Assembly: GCA_022925895.1 (NCBI GenBank)
Contig: JAKSYS010000281.1
Coordinates: 1 to 64,000 of the forward strand
DNA: 64,000 nucleotides
Source of the DNA: Fragilaria crotonensis
Lineage: Eukaryota > Bacillariophyta > Fragilariophyceae > Fragilariales > Fragilariaceae
Reading direction: 5' to 3'
Shown: one piece after another, positions 40,293 through 51,878 of the stretch
Layout of the letters: each line of letters opens with the position of its first letter
Position numbering within the stretch: position 1 is the first letter of the stretch
Translations under genes and position numbers: made by a program
The notes under the pieces: generated by a model
The model's database searches: none
What the model saw: the letters and a program-made list of their open reading frames with translations, nothing else
Told to the model about the DNA's origin: nothing

Positions 40293-42758
40293 ATGTCAGT
40301 CAATAATGGAAATGGTTTTGCCAAGGGAAAGGCAGTCGATGTTGAAGGCGCCTACGAGGAATATGGTGACTTCAACGACATAGACCGAGATGTCGACCTG
40401 GACCTGGACGATGATTTCCCAGAAGCACCGCAAGTTAGGACCGTTGGGGTGAAAGGAAATCGAGCGTCGCTCGAGGGCGCTGTACTGAAGTTCGAAAAGA
40501 TCATGTTTGTGGTAGGAAAAGGAAAGCGGGAGAAAATCATAGTTAAAGGTGTCTCGGCGACGGTCAATCATGGTCGTAAGTTTGTCAGTACAAATCGTAC
40601 ATTCCAATCATTTTACAATTGTATGGGTGTTTCACTCAATAGCCGCATCATCCGAACCATAAACTCTTCTGTCGACTATCCTGACGTGAACCTTTCCGCT
40701 CTCAACAGATGTCTTGGCTATTATGGGACCCTCAGGTGCGTTCTTCCTTGCGGCCATATTCGAACACTTTTCACCTGGCTTAGGATAAGCTTACCCTTGT
40801 CTGTTCTGTTCCCGTACTCTCCTCCTCGTGGGTATTGTTAGGTGCTGGCAAGTCGACTCTAATATCTGCGTTGACTCAAGATGCATTTTATGGATCCGCT
40901 TTTGGGACTGTCACTTTGAGTGGTGTTCCCATGTCAGACAGGGTGTTCAAGCGATACTGCTACGTTGTTAAGCAGCGAGACACCAACTGGCCCTACCTAA
41001 CCGCGCGGGAAACGCTCACTTATGCGGCGGAACTCTATGATTTGGCAGAAACGCCCGATGTCTTGGTCAATGAGGTTATGGTGAAAACTGGCCTCGTCAG
41101 TTGTGCTGACATCGGGGTATCGCACTTGAGTGGAGGTCAACAGCGTCGTCTGTCGCTAGCTGTCGCCCTCTTGAAGCAACCTGCGGATCTCTTTCTTGAC
41201 GAGCCCACCAGTGGTCTTGATGCAGCATCCGCTTCGTATGTCATGCGAGAAATCACTCGTGTGGCGAAAGAAGAACGCCTCGTTATTGTGTGCACTATCC
41301 ACCAACCCTCAACTAGAGTATACCACAGGTTTGATCAGCTCATGCTTCTCTCCAAGGGACGTGAAGCCTACGTCGGCAGTGCGAAGGAAGCATCCGCCTA
41401 CTTTGGCTCGATTGGTTACGCCTTGCCACCCGAAACAAACCCCGCCGAGCACTTCCTTGATCTAGTAAATGCTGACTTTTCGTCTCCCGAGGAAGTGGAT
41501 TCGGTGTTGGACAAGTGGGAAGACCAGCGCACTAATGCACCTTTGCTGCGGTCGGACAGGGCTGCTGAGAAAACCATCATGGGCGGTCATTTGAACCATG
41601 GGCTCTTTCGTGAAACGAAAGTCATGTTCCGACGCCACTCGCTGTTAATGGCTCGCGATCCTCTCTTATATGCAGGGCGATTTGTGGGATTTCTGATTGT
41701 GAACTGTGTCTTTGGAATTGTCTATATCGCTGCTCGCGCATACACTCAGGATCAAGCCATCAATAAATTGTGGGTCAGTGGCTGGTATATTGGTACGTCA
41801 AAGACCTTGTTTCGCATTTCCTTTCTGTTGCATCCTTTCACAGTTTTCCATCCAGGTGTGCCGTCCAACATGGCAGTTGTTGCTGTTTATAAGCTTAATT
41901 CTGAACTCCGGTCAATTTTCCTGGAAAATAAGAACGGAATGGGATCCGCAGCCAGCTACCTCTTTGCGAAGACGTTGTTGGTGTTTCCGATCCTCTTCTG
42001 CTTCGCGTTGGCAGCTTTGGGTATCCCTGGATTTCTGATTCAGAATTTCCCCGCATCCACGTTTTCTCGTCAAATCCTGCTCTGGACCGTACAAATTGCC
42101 GCATGGGAGAGTTCTGCCGAAGCGTTCGCAGCCATTTTCGATGATGCAGTTCTTGGGATGTTGATCCACACTGGATGGTGGTTCGCCGCTCTCTTGTTTT
42201 CAGGATACCTTGTATCTGTCGATGATGTGAGTTTCGTTCCTTGATGTTTTCTGTGACACTTGTTCTATGTACTCACATGACTTTGGCACGCACATCAACA
42301 CACCATCCCTTCGTTAGATGTTTTGGCCGCTCAAGGTTTTCTATTATATCCTCCCCTACAATTACTATATACGCAGTGCCATGTTTTTGATTTTCACGGA
42401 AAGCACGTGGGAAGCTTGCACGGATCCAACAACATCAGCCGTGTGCGTAAACAGCACAGACGGTCTTCTCGTGTTGGATGCCTTTAGCCGAGTATTCCCA
42501 CTTGTCACTACAGAAAACACGTATTGGTCGGACGTTGGGTACATGGTGTGCATTGGATTATTTTGGAAGATTGTTGGTGTCGTTTCCATTGTCACCAAAG
42601 CCCGACGTGTTTCTCCGGTCCACGATCGGAATTTAGGTCAGACCATCCAGAGGCATTCGGCGGATACGAGAGAATCAAAGCCAGCGACAGAGCAGGAGGA
42701 AAAATCCGAACATAAGCCTGTTGATGATAATGTCAGCGAGCAGTCGTTTCAGTGTTAA
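40293..42758 (+). CDS. ABCG-type (White family) half-transporter, five exons
   Basis: Proposed exons: 40293-40575, 40709-40735, 40842-41792, 41856-42226, 42318-42758, giving 690 residues; all four introns are GT-AG. Exon 2 is only 27 nt and encodes most of Walker A; together exons 2-3 read VLAIMGPSGAGKSTLISAL. Further ATPase motifs are HLSGGQQRRLSLAVALL (signature), LFLDEPTSGLDAASA (Walker B) and CTIHQPS (switch histidine). The membrane part follows from about 41690 with several hydrophobic segments, including GVPSNMAVVAV, typical of ABCG proteins. The N-terminus is acidic; the tail is hydrophilic. Intron 3 (41793-41855, 63 nt) has no in-frame stop and could be retained. Substrate unknown, often lipids or sterols in this subfamily. 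Confidence 0.9.
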
Positions 42759-43129
42759 CGAAGTGCACGCACAATGCCTCAATCTTGTTGCTTGGGTTGT
42801 CGCCGGTAAGTGCGTCGTTCGACTTCTATTAGAGGGGGTTTAGTAGGTAGCATTAGGCGTGAGGGTTTTCAAACCACATAATTATCGTTCGACCACAATG
42901 CTGCCTGGTGCCTGGTAGTCCTATGTAAGCTGACGAAACGACTGCGTTTTACTGCAAGCATATACCAATAAGTACAGCAGCATGTATTTTTATGGTAGCA
43001 TCAGCGTGCAACTGGAACCTATGATTATCGACTATTTGACACAGACTGCAAAAACTCATCCCCGCATTGCTAAGAAATACCATCAAGTGGTCCCCGCACT
43101 GTGCAAGTCTCTCATCGACGTGTTATTCC
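42759..43129. other. Spacer between convergent ABCG and eS10 genes
   Basis: The two genes point at each other, so this holds both 3' flanks. No gene is seen. Confidence 0.6.
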
Positions 43130-43531
43130 TCAAGGTCCGGCAGGAGCTCTGCCTCCACGGCCGAATCCACCACGGTCGCCACGTCCAAACGCAGGAGGGC
43201 GCTCAGGGCGGTCCTCTTCGCGATCGCGGCCCTCCGGGCGAGCGGCAGTCTTTTTGTGGGTGGCAGGGACAATCTCCTCTGGAAGTCCCAAGTACTGGCG
43301 CAAGTACACGATGCCCTCCGGTTCCAAGTAGCAGTAATTGTACTGCCACGAGAAGGTGATGCGGATGTAGCCTTTGGACTTGAGGGACTTCATCAAGTTG
43401 AGGACTTCAAGGTTGGTTGGTCCCTCGATTTGGGGGTGGGTTGGGGAACGCGAATCCTTCTTGACGACGCAGACGCCCTCCTTGAAGAGGTAGCTGAAGG
43501 TGGCGATACGGCTGGACTTTGGGATAAACAT
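43130..43531 (-). CDS. RPS10: Ribosomal protein eS10 (small subunit)
   Basis: A 133-residue protein with ATG at 43531. It opens MFIPKSSRIATFSYLFKEGV, the conserved start of eukaryotic S10, and continues with the winged-helix domain: SLKSKGYIRITFSWQYNYCYL, then EGIVYLRQYLGLPEEIVPAT. The C-terminus is the usual Arg/Gly/Pro-rich tail (GRGDRGGFGRGGR). The length is slightly below typical family members (about 150-165 residues), the difference being in the tail. It is a component of the 40S beak. No intron is needed within the coding part; a 5' untranslated intron cannot be judged. It converges with the ABCG gene. Confidence 0.95.
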   Translation of the reverse strand: MFIPKSSRIATFSYLFKEGVCVVKKDSRSPTHPQIEGPTNLEVLNLMKSLKSKGYIRITFSWQYNYCYLEPEGIVYLRQYLGLPEEIVPATHKKTAARPEGRDREEDRPERPPAFGRGDRGGFGRGGRAPAGP

Positions 43532-44230
43532 GCTGAGAGTCTTGACAGGTAAATGAACTCAAGTTACAGAGTCACGATGTCGTATTTTGCTGAAAACACG
43601 AAAAAGTAGTAGAGATTGTGTGACCATGTGACCATGGTGGGAGGGGGCTTTGTTGCGCTCTAGGTCAGACATCTACGGTTGAATCATACTGCACATTTTC
43701 ACTTCTAGTAATCCGGTATGCAGTGCCGAAAGATTAAAGTTTGTTAGGGATAAGGAGTTAAGTTTCCCCACAAAGCAGTTGAGCTGTGACCGTATGACAT
43801 ACCAGTACCGGTCCTGTTCTGTCCATCCTTCGACGGTCATATCGTCATCGAGAAGCAAGAAGCGCGAACAAGAGTCCTTCGAAGATTCACATTGAGTAGT
43901 CGTACATACTACTGGTACATACAGTATCTTGTTCTTTGTATTGTATCGTTTGGAGGACGATACTACTGCTACTGTATTACTAGTACTGTGTTAAATATAC
44001 TGTGCAATTGACAACGAATCGAATCATTAGTACTACTACGAGTAGTACTTTCTACGCACGAGTCTCCCCTGTTCCCCTCGAGTCGTTGGTTTGCGGTTAC
44101 ACGGGTTGCGTGTTGAAAGGCTGCGACAGACTCATCTTACAATTGATCGAAGGCTTTCGCGAAAAGTCATTAGCATTTGGTGCAGAGCATTTGCACCCCA
44201 TTCATTCACTCAGCAAACGGAAACCGAAGC
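43532..44230. other. Shared upstream region of eS10 and E1 genes (divergent)
   Basis: The two genes are transcribed away from each other, so both promoters should lie here. About 43870-44060 is GTAC/AGTA-rich low-complexity sequence of the same kind as at 8520-8940. No gene is supported. Confidence 0.6.
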
Positions 44231-47200
44231 ATGTCGTCGGAAACCAGCGCCATGGAGGCAACAGCGACAGCTGAAGGTGCGTGAATGAAAGCGGGCTGTC
44301 GAGTCATCAACGAAGGTGCCAGTCGTCAGATTGCTGTTCCTCGACTGTAGCACTCGGTGTACTCTGAACTCTGAATCACTTTACTGAATATTCCGTACTG
44401 AAACTTGCTTCCTCTCCTTTTTCAGTCGACGAGAAGCTGTATTCTCGACAGCTCTATGTCATGGGGCATGAAGCGCAACGTCGCATGATGGCCTCACGGG
44501 CACTCCTCATCGGTCTCTCTGGTTTGGGCGCTGAAGTAGCTAAGAACTGCATCCTCGCCGGCCTTTCTGCTTTGACTCTTTGCGATTGCGAACCTGTCAA
44601 TTCGTTCGATTTGGGTGGAAGTTTTTATCTATCTGAAGATCAAATTGGACAGCCTAATCGTGCTGCCCTTGTAAAGGACAAGTTGGCCGAACTCAATCCA
44701 TATGTCCACGTTGAAGTCGCCGATGTGAAGGATCATACGGCTTTCTCCATATTGCCGCTCCTGTCTGGTATGACTTGTGTCGTTATCACCATTCCCTTGC
44801 CCAAGGCTCTCTTGATTGAGATTAATTCGAAGTGTCGGGAGCTCAACTGTTCCTTCATTTATACCTTGACGACGGGGGTCTTTGGTCAAGTCTTTTGTGA
44901 TTTTGGCGAAAACTTTGTGGTGTCGGACAAGGATGGAAATCCTCCGATGACGTCGCAGATCGAGTCAATCTTGCCAGGCAATCCAGCGGTTGTCAAGGTT
45001 CTGGAAGACCATGGCCGTCACGGATTGGAGACCGGAGACTTCGTTCAGTTTGCGAGACTCAAGAATGTTGAGGGTTTGGAGGAGAATAAGCAATATGAGA
45101 TAAACTCCACCGGGCCGTACACCTTCGAACTGGTCGGTGTCGACTTGACTGGTATCGAACTAAACCCTAATCAACAGGGCTACATTACTCAAGTCAAGCG
45201 TCCTGTCACGCTCCATTTCAAGACCTACGAAACTGCTTTAGGCGAATCGGTGGACATGTTATCCGATTTCGCGAAATTTGACCGACCTCCCCTTTTGCAC
45301 GTAGCCTACCAAGCGTTGGCAGCCTATCGTGATGCAAATGGAGACTATCCTTCCCCGGGTGATGCAGCTGCAGCACAAAGTGTTTTGGATATTGCCAAGA
45401 GCATCAATGCTGAGATTTGCGAAGGCCAAGATCGTATTATTCTACACCTCGCGAGCGGCTCCAAAGCCATCTTGTCTCCCATGTGCGCTGCTTTAGGAGG
45501 TATGGTCGGGCAAGAAGTTCTCAAGGCATGCTCAGGCAAGTTCACCCCCATTCCAGGTTTCTTCTATTTCGATGCCGATGAGTCTCTTCCCGACGATCTC
45601 CTACCAATCGAAGAGGTTTCCCCAAGCAACTCTCGATACGACTCGCAGGTTGCCTGCTTCGGAAAGACAATGCAGCAGAAGTTGCTCGACCTGAGATACT
45701 TCATTGTTGGTGCAGGCGCCATTGGTTGCGAAATGATGAAGAACTGGGCTCTTATGGGTGTTGGATGCGGGGAAAAGGGACACGTATATGTAACTGACAT
45801 GGATCGCATTGAAAAGTCAAATTTGTCACGTCAGTTCTTGTTCCGCAACTCTGATATTGATCAGTTCAAGTCGACAACGGCTGCTAAGGCAGCGCTGGCA
45901 ATGAATACAGGCATGAACGTCACGGCATACCAGGAAAAGGTGGCATCCGATACTGAGCACATATTCGGCGACGACTTTTATGACACATTGAGTGGCGTTT
46001 GCACGGCTCTCGATAACGTAGAAGCTCGCCTCTACGTTGACCAACGTTGCCTTTTCTACCGCCTTCCCATGCTGGAGAGTGGGACGCTTGGAACCAAGGG
46101 TAACACACAAGTCGTCGTCCCGCACTTGACCGAGAACTATGGAGCGACACGTGATCCGCCGGAGAAGAGTATTCCTGTTTGCACGCTGAAGAACTTCCCG
46201 AACCAGATTCAGCACACGCTGCAATGGGCACGTGACTATTTTGAGGGCGAATTCAAGCAGGCGGCGGATGAAGTCAACTCCTATTTAAGCTCGAACCCCG
46301 AAACCTACTTGGATTCGCTTCAACCTAACACTAGGATTGATACTCTCAAGATCATCCATCGCTGTCTTGTGGAAGAACGTCCGATTTCTTTCGAGGACTG
46401 CATTGTTTGGGCTCGCCTCAAGTTCGAAGCGCTCTTCAACAACCACATCCGCCAGTTACTTTACAACTTTCCTCCAGATCAGATCACCAGCTCCGGGAGC
46501 AAGTTTTGGTCGGGATCTAAGCGATGCCCCAAGGCTCTGACCTTTGAGCTGGATGCCGTTTGCGAGGACGCCGAAATGAGGAACCACCTTGACTTCGTTG
46601 TCGCTGCCGCCAATCTCCGCGCATCGATGTTTGGTATAAAGGGACGTACAGACGAGGAGTACTTCCGCGAGACGTTGAAAAACGTTATCGTACCAGATTT
46701 CACACCAAACGACGGTGTCAAGATTGCGGCTAGTGACGCCGAAGAGCAGCAGAGCACCTCTGCTATGGATACTGGCGATTCTGAAGTGGATGACATTTGG
46801 AACGCCTTGCCTAAGCCGAGCGAGCTTGCCGGTTTTAAGTTGGATCCAATTGAATTCGACAAGGATATTGACGATCACATGCTGTTCGTCACCGCCTGCT
46901 CAAACTTGCGCGCTCTTAACTACAGTATTCCCACTGAGGACACTCATCGTTCCAGAGCCATTGCTGGAAATATTATTCCGGCCATCGCCACAACAACTGC
47001 CATGGTGACGGGTTTGGTTTGCTTGGAGCTGTACAAGATTATTGGGACCCCCCGTAAAGTGCTGACGATTGAGGCATATAAGAATGGCTTCATAAACCTG
47101 GCCATTCCGTTCATGACACTTTCTGAGCCTATTCCACCAGCCAAGACTAAGGCTCTCTTCAAGGGTAAAGAGTGGAACTGGACCGCCTGGGATTCGTTGG

Positions 47201-47490
47201 ACATTAGTTTGGGGGATGTAACTTTGGGAGAGTTTATGGACTATTTTGAGCAGGAGTACAACCTCGAAGTGAGCATGCTTAGCTATGGAGTCAGCATCTT
47301 GTACTCGTTTTTTGCAAACAAGAAGAAGGTTGAAGAGCGGAAGGTTATGAAGATGACTGAGGTTATCACATCGATCACAAAGAAAGAATTCCCACCGAAC
47401 CAGCTTTTCATCACGTTGGAGGTCATCGCGAACGACAAGGACACCGATGAGGAGGTCGAGCTACCGTACATCAAGTTTCGGTTCCGATAA
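44231..47490 (+). CDS. UBA1: Ubiquitin-activating enzyme E1
   Basis: Two exons, 44231-44276 and 44426-47490, joined by a 149-nt GT-AG intron; 1,036 residues, close to yeast and animal E1 (about 1,024-1,058). The N-terminal inactive adenylation half begins YSRQLYVMGHEA and has GLSGLGAEVAKN. The active half has the nucleotide-binding loop GAGAIGCEMMKNWALMG and DMDRIEKSNLSRQFLFR. The catalytic cysteine is C601 in PEKSIPVCTLKNFPNQIQHT (codon 46180-46182). The C-terminal ubiquitin-fold domain that recruits E2 enzymes ends at residue 1036 (ELPYIKFRFR). It activates ubiquitin with ATP as a thioester, the first step of ubiquitination, in cytosol and nucleus. Apparently intact. Confidence 0.97.
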
Positions 47491-49503
47491 ATCTTTGAGA
47501 TAGCAGGGAAATGGGCGAATGTTCAATAGGTCCTTGAAAACAAACCATAGTAGGAAATCATCTTTGGCACGCAAGCCTTTCACAAAATCCACCATCAAGG
47601 TTACTTTTGTTCCAATGGATAACAGACTCCCAACAGCCAATTTGAGATTCAACACCATCCATAGGACAAAATACATGGTGCTTAGTATTCCTACTTTTGC
47701 ATGAGAACAATGAAGCAAACATCAAGATAGGATGGAAAGTTAACAAGAACCCAGAGGTGAGGAGGAGCACAACAACATAATTTTTCAGCACCCCAAGGAT
47801 GTCGTACTTGGAACCTTATCATCATCTTTGTGTTCAGGAGAAGTGGAAAACAACGTGATGGTCAATCCTCAGCAACAGGCTCCCTGGTGCAATCCTAGAT
47901 GGGATGACACATCAGATTCCAACTACAAGCCATCATCTGGCAACAGCGGTTCAAAGATTTCTTGTTGACTATGAATGAAGAGAAATAGTAGCTCCTAGCT
48001 AGTTGGTAAAGTTTAAGCTACTCTCCTCGTCCTCCCTCCTACTCGACTTCATCACCAACATACTTTGCAAGCAAGCTTGTTGTCACCTGCTTTATCTCCA
48101 GCAAGAATTGAAGCAAGCAAGCAAGAGCATGAATGCTGGAAGTATTTGTATGCTCAATCCACAAGCTTACAACTTGAGTTAATTTTGTGGCTACAATTGT
48201 AGCAGCCGCATAGCAGCCAGGCACCACCATTGTGACGTAAATGCCTTTTTTGCAGCGTTATCAGAGTTTGCCAATATGTCCACAAACTGAACCCAAGTGA
48301 TCATCAAAGGAAGTGGCATGGCATATACAATGTTGTGGGAAGAAGCCCAAATGACATTGGTCAATGCCATCGTTACACAGAATGCGAAGACTGCTGTTTC
48401 TTCTATGTTTTCAATTGAGGACAAGTTTGGTGTGGTGGTGTTTGTTAAATCACATCCACCAGTACTCAAGGTACTGATTACTCGCAAGAGGCAATTCATA
48501 GCATGCCATTAATAATTGCACTCTTCTCAGCCTAAAAACAGTGTCAATTGAAATAATTTTGCTGCAACACTTGTGCCCATAGCATGGGTATTCATGATTG
48601 ATGTCAACTATTTTGACATGTATGCGGCTTGGATGATGACGTACAGCCAACATATCAAGCATGAGAATGAGAGTTGAATATGACTGTCTCCTCAGATTTA
48701 TTTGTACTCGAAAGTAGAAAGTGCTGCACACTAATGAATTGGTTTTTTGCGAAGTGGGTACAGAATAACAGAATGCTGTGAGGCACAAAATTCCGACTAA
48801 TGCTGGTGTAGTACAGTATGCATAGAATAAATCAGCTGCGCGGTTTCAAGTTTTGAATTCTGAGGTCGTGAGAAATTTCTAAGCCGCAGGACAATTTCCG
48901 GTCGTTGTAGTACGGGACAGTAATCCAATAGTATTTGGGCCTTTCTGCTTTGTCCGAGGTGTCGCTTCAATGTGTTCTGTCCATGGATTCTGAGTCTACG
49001 GTCTCCAGCTGTCGGCAGAAACTGACAGCAGGACGATCCAATAAATCCCAAGCAATTAGATTGCTTCTCATTGCCACAGCACCATCTACATTCAAGTTAA
49101 GACCGCCTTCACAGTGCCCATACTAACTCTATGTATCACAAAAGAACTCTCTTCCCGTTTTTTTTTGGGAAAGTCATTTCCGTGAAACAGTTGCTGTATT
49201 CGGAGTATTCAACTGCGCAGTTGTATGCAGTCATAGCGATTCTCTGATAGAATGAAAAACGAATCACGATACACTTTAGTACCGGTTCAGAAGCAGTGTG
49301 TTCATGAGGTCAAATGGTTGTCCATTGCCCCTCCTAGGTACGGATGTCTTGTGAATGTAGCACGCCCAATGGATTGCTAGGAGAAATTTCCGGTTCTGAA
49401 ATGTCCTAAAAACCAAAAGCGTCATAAATTCATCATCTTATGACGCACACACGCACACAACACAAAAGAACAACGACCCACATTTGCTAACATTGACACC
49501 ACT
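47491..49503. other. Long spacer, CpG-poor, no supported gene
   Basis: About 47500-48800 has the same CpG-poor, TpG/CpA-rich texture as 7200-8500 and short frames on both strands (largest 112 codons, minus, 48450-48788) that match nothing I know. At 48797-49051 a minus-strand 84-codon frame in more normal composition could be a fragment of a gene. The last 60 bases contain an acac-rich run before the TPR gene. Confidence 0.5.
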
Positions 49504-50235
49504 ATGGACTACTCTCCCCATCTTAACAACCTTGGAGCTGCTGCTGTGGAGGCTGGTAAATTCACCTTGGCAATTGAGCTGATGAGAGAGGCATTGGATG
49601 CCAAGCTTGCTTCGATATCGGATTCGCTCAACGGTCCAGGTCATTCCGAAAGGAAGAATCGTCGTTTGGACCGGGCTGAGTTTGAACTCATCCTAGATAG
49701 AACTTCGAAGATGGATGTTGATTCTCCTGATTTTTTCATGTCCAGTTATTGTTCAGAATCTGAGGCTTTCCTATACAGGAAAGCCTTCTTCATCGTTGCC
49801 GACGATGGGTGGGCTACTACAAACGAAGACTCTGACAACAATGTCTCGCCCTCGTGTGTAATCCAGTCAGCAACTCTACTTTTTAATCTTGGGCTCATTT
49901 ACCACATGAAGGCGAGAAGAAAAGGCACCAAGTTCATGGAAAAATCAATCGTTATGTACAAAATGGCCCTCGGTTTGTTGAAGGATGTCTTGAATTCGAG
50001 CAGTTGTCACGTGGTCGACGCACGATTGACTCTTGCACTCATCAACAATCTTGGCGAAATCTACTTCGTTCAGGGCCAACACGAAATGGCAAAAAACTGC
50101 TTCGATAACCTTTCTGTCCTGCTTTCTGGCATGTGTGCCTCCGGAATGAGCAGGCTGGTCGATCAGAATGACTGGTCCGGATTTGTGATGAACTCGATGA
50201 TGCTGATCGACCCACATTTCGCCGCGGCAGCCTAG
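49504..50235 (+). CDS. TPR-like repeat protein
   Basis: A 243-residue protein, ATG at 49504 (ccactATGG). The N-terminal helix pair LNNLGAAAVEAGKFTLAIELMREAL and the C-terminal NNLGEIYFVQGQHEMAKNCF have the alanine/glycine spacing of tetratricopeptide motifs. A third, SATLLFNLGLIYHMKA followed by YKMALGLL, lies between. The central part (residues about 45-110) is acidic and variable. No catalytic motif and no membrane span. Proteins of this shape occur in multigene families in diatoms as I recall them; this is background knowledge, not tested. A scaffold or protein-binding role is inferred from the repeats. Single exon, convergent with the Nudix gene. Confidence 0.78.
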   Translation: MDYSPHLNNLGAAAVEAGKFTLAIELMREALDAKLASISDSLNGPGHSERKNRRLDRAEFELILDRTSKMDVDSPDFFMSSYCSESEAFLYRKAFFIVADDGWATTNEDSDNNVSPSCVIQSATLLFNLGLIYHMKARRKGTKFMEKSIVMYKMALGLLKDVLNSSSCHVVDARLTLALINNLGEIYFVQGQHEMAKNCFDNLSVLLSGMCASGMSRLVDQNDWSGFVMNSMMLIDPHFAAAA

Positions 50236-50696
50236 TAGCTGTTTGAACATTCTGTTGTTTTGTTTTGAAGCAAACGGTAACAAACCAAGATGCGTAACAC
50301 TACCACCTACCACGGCAATATATACTGTTAGAGTTTTTCATGTTGTCATGCCCATTGACCGACTAGATCAAATACTGGTACGGCCTAGCGCCCAGTCATT
50401 GTTAAAATCTCTGTTACATCCTAAAAACCGTAACGATTTAAAAAAATCTAGTTGGGTGTTTCTTAAGAACGTTTGGCTTAGTTTGTCAGAGGCACGACGG
50501 AGGCAAGAGTCGCGGTTGGTTGATTGGGACATCACATGGCTAAAGACTCGAGAACAGTAGGATGGATGTGCCACAAGTAGTCTGGAATCCGCCACAAGAA
50601 AACAAAAGTAGTTGTGCTTAAACGTCGGTGCTGGATGCGTCGTGCCAACAGCGAAAACGCGTACTAACCCAATCAGACGTGTACTTTCGAGTCGAT
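50236..50696. other. Spacer between convergent TPR-like and Nudix genes
   Basis: Contains 3' flanks only; a 105-codon plus-strand frame (50243-50560) has no recognisable features and is taken as chance. Confidence 0.55.
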
Positions 50697-51185
50697 TCAG
50701 CAAGAGGTCCCGAAGAAGTTGACAACACAGATTGGTGCGTCCTCCACCATTTTCCCCAGCGGACCGAACAGTTGTGGCCTTCCCTTTCCTCTCATCTCAA
50801 CTAATTCGTTCCAGGAAAACGATTCCCACCCTTCACATTTCTCCGGCTCCATGTTTACCAGCGTTGCCTGAGGATCGGCAAATTCACCCATCATAAAGAT
50901 GGTAACATAGTGCTTCTGTTCATCAACCATGACGTCGTTGGTCACATGGGCAAACTGAAGATTGACGATATCGATATCCATTTCCTCCTTTACTTCCCTT
51001 TTCGCACATTCGTCCCAGGTCTCCATCATCTCTAAATGGCCACCCGGCAAGGCAAGCGATCCAGCTCCATGACTTCCTTTTCGGATACCACAGAAAAATT
51101 TCCAAGGTTGATGAGGATCTCTAACTAGGACTCCCACGCCCACTCTGACGTGTTGTTGCAGCTGCTTTTCCTTGGTGGATGACAT
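50697..51185 (-). CDS. Nudix hydrolase, NUDT15/MTH2-like
   Basis: A 162-residue protein from the ATG at 51185; the frame is open to 51227 without an earlier ATG. It shows RVGVGVLVRDP, then GIRKGSHGAGSLALPGGHLE leading into the Nudix box. The box spans residues 49-71 with E55, R63, E64, E67 and E68 at metal-binding positions, but the conserved glycine of REUxEExGU is aspartate (D70). The later block KHYVTIFMMGEF and MEPEKCEGWESFSW fits plant and animal NUDT15-type enzymes, which hydrolyse nucleoside triphosphates such as damaged dNTPs. The exact substrate cannot be read from sequence. Same strand as the next gene upstream (51879-53153), about 690 bp away. Confidence 0.9.
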   Translation of the reverse strand: MSSTKEKQLQQHVRVGVGVLVRDPHQPWKFFCGIRKGSHGAGSLALPGGHLEMMETWDECAKREVKEEMDIDIVNLQFAHVTNDVMVDEQKHYVTIFMMGEFADPQATLVNMEPEKCEGWESFSWNELVEMRGKGRPQLFGPLGKMVEDAPICVVNFFGTSC

Positions 51186-51878
51186 GCTCTCGGTGCTGCC
51201 GTTGGAAGCGCAAAATCGTCGCGACAAGAAACAAGAAAAGTGGCAAGTATCTCGCGTTGAGATGCTTCAAGGCGTATGGATGCCGCGCTGCCTTGTTGGT
51301 GCTGCGTCGACTTGGGGACCGCTTGGAGTCAATGCACAATACCAGACACTGGCAACGAATTCGGTTCCTTCCAGACGACACGGTACAATTGCGGAAGATC
51401 CTGTCAAGGTTGTGTCAGCTCGTGTTTCGATAACCACACAAATACTAACTCTGCTTCACTGCCAACTGCCAAGCACCAACAGCGCTGAATCTCCTTGAAC
51501 ATGCACGTGTTCAATGCATTTTGTTTTTTTTTGTTACAGGTCTCTATCATACATATATCCCCATCTTCGGGTATTGCCAGTACCCGGATAAGTCTGCTTC
51601 TACGGTACTGGTATACCGCACCGGTATGACAGGTTTCATATTCCAACCGGTAGAAAAAAATAGTTGCCTACCGCCTATACATTGCACATTGCACCACTTG
51701 TCAAGTATGCACATTACGGTCGTATCGGCATGTCCAGAGATGGCAGCGGGCAGTGACGATTTCCGATTGCCTTACCTCCACACGCTGAGGATCACAAGAT
51801 CGTTATCCTAACTACAAGAGAAAATAGAAAGAATGCGATCCATGCGAATGTTTACAACATGATGTCTTTACATTCAGT
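51186..51878. other. Spacer between Nudix and glycosyltransferase genes
   Basis: Promoter side of the Nudix gene and 3' side of the glycosyltransferase gene. It contains short inverted sequence around tacggtactggtataccgca (about 51600-51620). No gene. Confidence 0.55.

Noticed and set aside
42982-43552. Plus-strand frames of 125 and 161 codons
   Set aside because: They are antisense shadows of the eS10 gene on the minus strand.
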